Shown: in pieces, positions 61,136-64,000 of the stretch
How the letters are laid out: every line of letters begins with the position of its first letter
How positions within the stretch are numbered: the first letter of the stretch is position 1
DNA from: Phenylobacterium sp.
GTDB taxonomy: Bacteria; Pseudomonadota; Alphaproteobacteria; Caulobacterales; Caulobacteraceae
Length of the DNA: 64,000 bases
Assembly: GCF_013911965.1 (NCBI RefSeq)
Contig: NZ_JACESE010000012.1
Coordinates: 58,504 to 122,503 of the forward strand
Direction of reading: 5' to 3'
Made by a program: the position numbers and the translations under genes
Notes under the pieces: generated by a model
Seen by the model: only the letters and a program-made list of their open reading frames with translations
Databases searched by the model: none
Told to the model about the DNA's origin: nothing

Positions 61136-61456
61136 ATGGGACGCACGCGCCAAGAGATCATGGCGGGCTTGCCTGCCGAACGCCGGGTGAAGATCGAGGA
61201 TCGCGCTGCCGAACTCCATGGCGAGGTCGAGGGGCTGAAGGCTCTGCGTCTCCTGACCGAGCGTAGCCAAGAGCAGATCGCTCAGAGCTTGGGGGTGAAG
61301 CAGCCGTCCGTCGTGAAGATCGAGCGGCAGACTGACCTCTACCTTTCCACCTTGCGTCGCTTCGTGGAAGCGGCGGGCGGCAAACTTGAACTGCGCGTGG
61401 AGTTGCCCGGCAAAGGGGTTCTGCACCTGAAGGGCCTTGGCGAACTGAATTCCTGA
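61136..61456 (+). CDS. higA: HigA-type XRE antitoxin
   Basis: This 106-residue antitoxin has an N-terminal helical region RRVKIEDRAAELHGEVEGLKALR and a helix-turn-helix RSQEQIAQSLGVKQPSVVKIERQ, followed by LSTLRRFVEAAGGKLELRVELP, a family-typical C-terminal part. It neutralises the toxin and represses the operon from the upstream dyad. It is the downstream partner in the pair and appears intact, so this is a functional stabilisation module. Confidence 0.88.
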   Translation: MGRTRQEIMAGLPAERRVKIEDRAAELHGEVEGLKALRLLTERSQEQIAQSLGVKQPSVVKIERQTDLYLSTLRRFVEAAGGKLELRVELPGKGVLHLKGLGELNS

Positions 61457-61478
61457 TCCCACACCAGCGTTCGCCAGC

Positions 61479-61682
61479 CTACAGGTTCGCAACGTCATCG
61501 AGATGGCGTTGGGTGATCTCGTAGGTGGTCCCACCCAGCCGATAGGGGCCGCTGATGCGGATGCGATCTCCGGCGCCGACCTCTTTGAAGTGCTCGTCGC
61601 TGGTGAAAAAATTGATTGCATGCAGGAGATGTGCGCTGAGGCGCCGAGCAGATTGGCCGAGGCTGATCGACGACCCGTTCAG
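61479..61682 (-). CDS. Unrecognised small protein with non-standard start
   Basis: A minus-strand frame of about 67 codons reads SLGQSARRLSAHLLHAINFF and then GAGDRIRISGPYRLGGTTYEITQRHLDDV before the stop. The sequence looks genuinely coding: strong third-position GC and a strand-rich end reminiscent of a small beta-barrel. It has no ATG/GTG/TTG start; CTG at 61682 is the only near-cognate codon in place. Either CTG is used, an ATG was mutated, or an upstream frameshift removed the N-terminus. It overlaps the end of the frame at 61679-61870. Confidence 0.4.
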   Translation of the reverse strand: MNGSSISLGQSARRLSAHLLHAINFFTSDEHFKEVGAGDRIRISGPYRLGGTTYEITQRHLDDVANL

Positions 61683-61870
61683 ACCTGACCGCCATCCCTG
61701 GCGGCGCGCCCGAATGACGCAATCGCCGCCGCAGCAGTGCGCCGAAGTCTTCCCTCAGGGTCTGGCGCATTGGACCTCAGCGCGCCCGCAGCCTCCCGCG
61801 CGCCGCCCAAGGGTGCGAGTCGAACGAATGTCCTTCGGCGCTTGGGGCGCATGTCCCGTTCAAGGGCCAA
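61679..61870 (-). CDS. Possible small basic protein upstream of the CTG-start frame
   Basis: This 63-residue frame is arginine- and alanine-rich (KRRRTFVRLAPLGGAREAAG) with only modest coding bias. It ends four bases into the next frame, as coupled genes do, which is the main reason to list it. It may also be a shadow or the frameshifted 5' part of the same gene. No family is recognised. Confidence 0.25.
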   Translation of the reverse strand: MALERDMRPKRRRTFVRLAPLGGAREAAGALRSNAPDPEGRLRRTAAAAIASFGRAARDGGQV

Positions 61871-61960
61871 ATCCGACGCGAGCCGTTAGCCCGTTCAGAT
61901 CGAAGGCCCCGTTCGGCAGCTGAAGCGCCCCCTTCCGGGCCGGGCCCTCTCCGCCTGGAG

Positions 61961-62659
61961 CTAGGCGCTGGCTGAACGGATGATCCGACGGGCCTGATAG
62001 GGCGGAACGACAGCTGTGATGTGCGCGGCCCAACGCAGTCTGCAATCACGCCGCACCGGCCCAACCACGCTTTCCAGATCATAGCGTCCCTTACGCGAGC
62101 CGCGCAGAAGGCGTTTGACTAAGACTTCATCCGTGTCGGTCTCGACCACGACGACGTGGCCCAACATGTCTTCGCTGGGGGGTGTCCGTTGATCTTCGAA
62201 GTAGATCAGTCCGCCGTTGTCGGCCAAACCGGTCATGGAATGGCCAATGACCTGGAGAGCCACGGCGCGAGGACTACCGCCCGGCGGCAGCGGCACGAGA
62301 TCGCCAGGCGCTTGCCCGTTCGCGAAGAGCACCACACCTTCCGGATCTGCGCCAACACGGCCGACAATGGGTACGAGCCGCTCGGCCTCCGGCGCGTCCG
62401 CATCTAGCACGTCCGGTTCTGACGCACCCGTCCCAGCATATAGCCACTCGGCCGTGACGCCGAAGGCGGCGGCGTAGGCGGCGGCCTTGCGGTAGGAAAA
62501 CGGGGCGTTGCCGTTCTCATTTGAGAGATAGGTGTTGCGGTTCCAGCCGAACGCCAGGGCCGCCTCGACCCCGGAGGCGAAGCCCCGCGCGATGCGCGCC
62601 TCTCGCAGGCGGCGGGCCGCCTCAATCTGCCCCTTGCTCATAATGTGTTTATCATACAC
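61961..62659 (-). CDS. XRE-S24 phage-type repressor (LexA/CI-like)
   Basis: This 232-residue protein has an N-terminal helix-turn-helix (REARIARGFASGVEAALAFGWNRNTY) and a C-terminal S24 serine peptidase domain. Catalytic Ser is in GHSMTGLADNGG and the Lys in EVLVKRLLRG. Such proteins repress mobile-element genes until DNA damage triggers self-cleavage; no clear Ala-Gly cleavage site is seen, so self-cleavage is uncertain. ATG 62659 has AGGA upstream. The gene diverges from a 50-codon membrane protein over a 42-base AT-rich operator region. Confidence 0.87.
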   Translation of the reverse strand: MYDKHIMSKGQIEAARRLREARIARGFASGVEAALAFGWNRNTYLSNENGNAPFSYRKAAAYAAAFGVTAEWLYAGTGASEPDVLDADAPEAERLVPIVGRVGADPEGVVLFANGQAPGDLVPLPPGGSPRAVALQVIGHSMTGLADNGGLIYFEDQRTPPSEDMLGHVVVVETDTDEVLVKRLLRGSRKGRYDLESVVGPVRRDCRLRWAAHITAVVPPYQARRIIRSASA

Positions 62660-62701
62660 TTTTTCCTATGACTCAATATGTAGATTATATACGATCATGA
62701 T
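62660..62701. promoter_or_regulatory. AT-rich divergent operator of the S24 repressor
   Basis: This 42-base gap is far more AT-rich than its surroundings and contains ATCATGAT and other short dyads; TGTTTATCATACA lies at its left edge (about 62645-62657). It must hold both divergent promoters, so it is the likely repressor-binding site. Confidence 0.45.
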
Positions 62702-62854
62702 ATGAACGACGCCCCGCCCCCAACGCCACCTAAGAGTTCACTCTCCGTCGAACTCGGCGGGTGGTTCAAAGCGCACGCCACCGGCCTGGGCGTGATCGCG
62801 ATACCGTTTATCGTTCTGGCCCTGGCCGCCGTTGCGCTATGGGGCGGAAACTAG
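62702..62854 (+). CDS. 50-residue single-pass membrane protein
   Basis: This small protein has a proline-rich N-terminus (NDAPPPTPPKSS), an amphipathic LSVELGGWFKAHATG segment and one membrane helix (LGVIAIPFIVLALAAVALW), ending GGN. It has no clear ribosome site and may be leaderless, directly beside the divergent repressor promoter. This is the position where prophage or mobile-element effectors controlled by the repressor are often found. A hairpin follows immediately. I do not recognise a family. Confidence 0.55.
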   Translation: MNDAPPPTPPKSSLSVELGGWFKAHATGLGVIAIPFIVLALAAVALWGGN

Positions 62855-62870
62855 AGCGGCGACGCCGCTC
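62854..62870 (+). terminator. Short GC hairpin after the small membrane protein
   Basis: GAGCGG and CCGCTC flank five bases, beginning at the last base of the stop codon. The stem is short but perfect; there is no T-run, so its strength is uncertain. Confidence 0.4.
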
Positions 62871-62900
62871 AGCCTTGCTCGGCGCGGGTTGAGAGATGAC

Positions 62901-63425
62901 CTAGTACCGGCGGCGCTCTGCGTAGAGGTGTCGCGGCTTGTGGTGACCGATGCGGGTTTGGTTTCCACCGCGACGCAGTGACAGGGACCATCGATCAAAG
63001 ACCAGATCAAAGCCCTCGCTCGCCATGCCAGAGGTCAGCGAGACGGCGACCATCGCCTCGGAAACCTTTGTCACCAAGCCAATTCCGAGGTCACCGCTCG
63101 ATAGGCGCAGCAAGGCTCCGGGGCGGAAGGCGCGACGCTGCGGCGCGACCAGCATCGGGAGGCCCTCGGACTGCCCCGGACTGAAGACGACATCGTCCTC
63201 GACGGTGGCGAAGGGTTCCACCAGTACGGCGACGGGGACCGGGACCACCTCGATCTGCTCGACGTCTGGGAGGGTGAAGACCACGGCCAGAGGTTCGCCT
63301 CCGTCGACGACGTCGGTCGCCAGACACAGAAGCGGACGCGGCCCCTCGGCGGCGACGAACCAACGCCCCGGCCGCAGAGCCGAGCGCTGAAGCGTGCGCG
63401 GGAATCCTTCAAACATGACGGCCAT
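62901..63425 (-). CDS. Hypothetical protein downstream of the cyclase fragment
   Basis: I do not recognise this 174-residue protein. It is strand-rich, with repeated Val/Pro stretches (LAVVFTLPDVEQIEVVPVPVAVLVEPF) and an alternating pattern in FRPGALLRLSSGDLGIGLVTKVSEAMVAVSLTSG that suggests a beta-rich, perhaps regulator-like fold. Start ATG 63425 (or 63416); the extension to 63602 is low-complexity Arg-rich and should be ignored. The C-terminus is basic. It is on the same strand as the cyclase-like end at 63751, so it could belong to the same transcript. Confidence 0.6.
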   Translation of the reverse strand: MAVMFEGFPRTLQRSALRPGRWFVAAEGPRPLLCLATDVVDGGEPLAVVFTLPDVEQIEVVPVPVAVLVEPFATVEDDVVFSPGQSEGLPMLVAPQRRAFRPGALLRLSSGDLGIGLVTKVSEAMVAVSLTSGMASEGFDLVFDRWSLSLRRGGNQTRIGHHKPRHLYAERRRY

Positions 63426-63750
63426 AGAGCGCCTGTTATGCGGCCAAGGACGGTGCTGAGGCGACCGAAAAAGGCTGAGGCTGGCGCTCTTCGCCGAGCT
63501 TGGGCGGCTTCCCCCCACCGGCGGATCAATGGCTCGGCCGCGACGGCTTGGGCCAGCTCGGCGTGGCGAGCGTCGACGGCGCAATCGCAGCCGCACCGCC
63601 ACAGGCCGACGTCCAGGCGCAGGCTTCAGCCAGACCTCTCAGCCCTTCATCGTCTTCCGGGGGACCGCCGGCGCAGGCCCGTCACCGTGAGCGCACACCT
63701 TCGCAGGTCGCGGGCCTGGGCACGCTCAAGCCGTGGATCCTTGAGGGTCT
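63426..63750. other. Gap with possible decayed minus-strand coding
   Basis: No intact gene is visible. On the minus strand, short coding-looking pieces appear in different frames: KTLKDPRLERAQARDLRR right after the cyclase stop, and DARHAELAQAVAAEPLIRRW near 63500-63560. A C-run (63657-63663 region, seen as G on the plus strand) lies between. This looks like a frameshifted gene, but I cannot name it; it shows no transglutaminase core expected for a lasso B protein. Confidence 0.4.
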
Positions 63751-64000
63751 TCAACGGCCAAGACGCTTCGCCCAGGCCTCGAGCCAGAGCTCGGTCATGA
63801 TCAGATTGAAGAGGCTTCCATAACCCCCCCGCCAGATCAGGGATTGTGGCTGTAACGCCCATTCGACGGCGTCGCGCCGAAGGAGGCCATGACGCGCCAT
63901 CTGCCCCTCCAGCAGCAGGGCGAGCAGCTCCTGGCGGCTCCGGCTCAACCTTCGGCCGTAGTGCGCCGACAATCGTCCCTTCGACCGGCGCGCGAGCACA
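63751..64000 (-). CDS. Lasso-peptide cyclase-like (asparagine-synthetase family) C-terminus, cut by the window edge
   Basis: The last 83 residues are visible; the rest is beyond 64,000. The sequence (LARRSKGRLSAHYGRRLSRS, then LLLEGQMARHGLLRRDAVEWAL and a final TELWLEAWAKRL) matches the C-terminal end of asparagine-synthetase-like proteins, in particular the lasso-peptide C proteins that close the macrolactam ring in proteobacterial clusters. The isopeptidase 5.4 kb away makes this reading more likely. A general asparagine synthetase B is the alternative, since the ATP- and active-site regions are not in view. Confidence 0.6.
   Translation of the reverse strand, partial: VLARRSKGRLSAHYGRRLSRSRQELLALLLEGQMARHGLLRRDAVEWALQPQSLIWRGGYGSLFNLIMTELWLEAWAKRLGR

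Noticed and set aside
62901-63602. Longer version (233 residues) of the hypothetical protein
   Set aside because: The extra N-terminus is Arg-rich read-through; ATG 63425 begins the normal-looking protein.
1-64000. CRISPR arrays, insertion sequences or integrases
   Set aside because: I saw no regularly spaced repeats, transposase or recombinase motifs in the window, so none is reported.

Overview
The window is a GC-rich chromosomal segment most like an alphaproteobacterium of the order Caulobacterales (Caulobacter/Phenylobacterium-like). Clues are the strong third-position GC bias, a DUF1153/SciP-family protein, a near-consensus CtrA-type box, a large TonB-dependent receptor with a FecI/FecR pair, and a lasso-peptide isopeptidase. 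These are inferences from protein resemblance; no rRNA is present.

Region 1 (1-29.6 kb) holds the N-terminus of GTP-type PEP carboxykinase and then a large exopolysaccharide locus. It makes UDP-GlcA (ugd), UDP-GalA (epimerase), UDP-Gal (galE) and GDP-mannose/GDP-L-fucose (GMP-AGE fusion, gmd, fcl). It also carries a priming sugar transferase, several glycosyltransferases, two pyruvyl transferases, a sulfotransferase with a CysQ-type PAP phosphatase, a Wzx-like flippase, two Wzy/ligase-like proteins, a Wzz/BY-kinase, a short OPX protein and a separate outer-membrane barrel. The product should be an acidic polymer. The 18-21 kb part is visibly more AT-rich. A DUF3008 protein, a PCMT-erythromycin esterase fusion and tRNA-Leu(TAA) close this part.

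Region 2 (29.7-38 kb) has a WecG/TagA glycosyltransferase, a SapC-family protein, a surface-glycan-like set (two methyltransferases, a toroid-fold protein, a GT4), a three-gene regulatory operon ending in a SciP paralogue and preceded by a CtrA-like box and a perfect palindrome, and a CinA-type molybdopterin-binding protein.

Region 3 (38.7-50.4 kb) is a compact type IV secretion operon virB2-B11-virD4 with a convergent relaxase and MobC-like accessory protein: a conjugation module. No integrase is visible.

Region 4 (50.5-64 kb) is cargo. An XRE regulator diverges from an ECF sigma factor, and a sigma/FecR/TonB receptor/isopeptidase operon follows. This is the signature of the uptake, sensing and linearisation arm of a lasso-peptide system. 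At the extreme right edge, on the minus strand, is what looks like the C-terminus of a lasso cyclase (asparagine-synthetase-like C protein), so biosynthetic genes probably continue beyond 64,000. Between them lie a HipB with a broken hipA, an AT-rich inserted island with an orphan C-terminal module and a small secreted protein, a HigBA module, an S24-type repressor and small unknown genes. The most interesting hypothesis is a lasso-peptide sensing/scavenging and biosynthesis system carried next to a conjugation module and interrupted by toxin-antitoxin debris.
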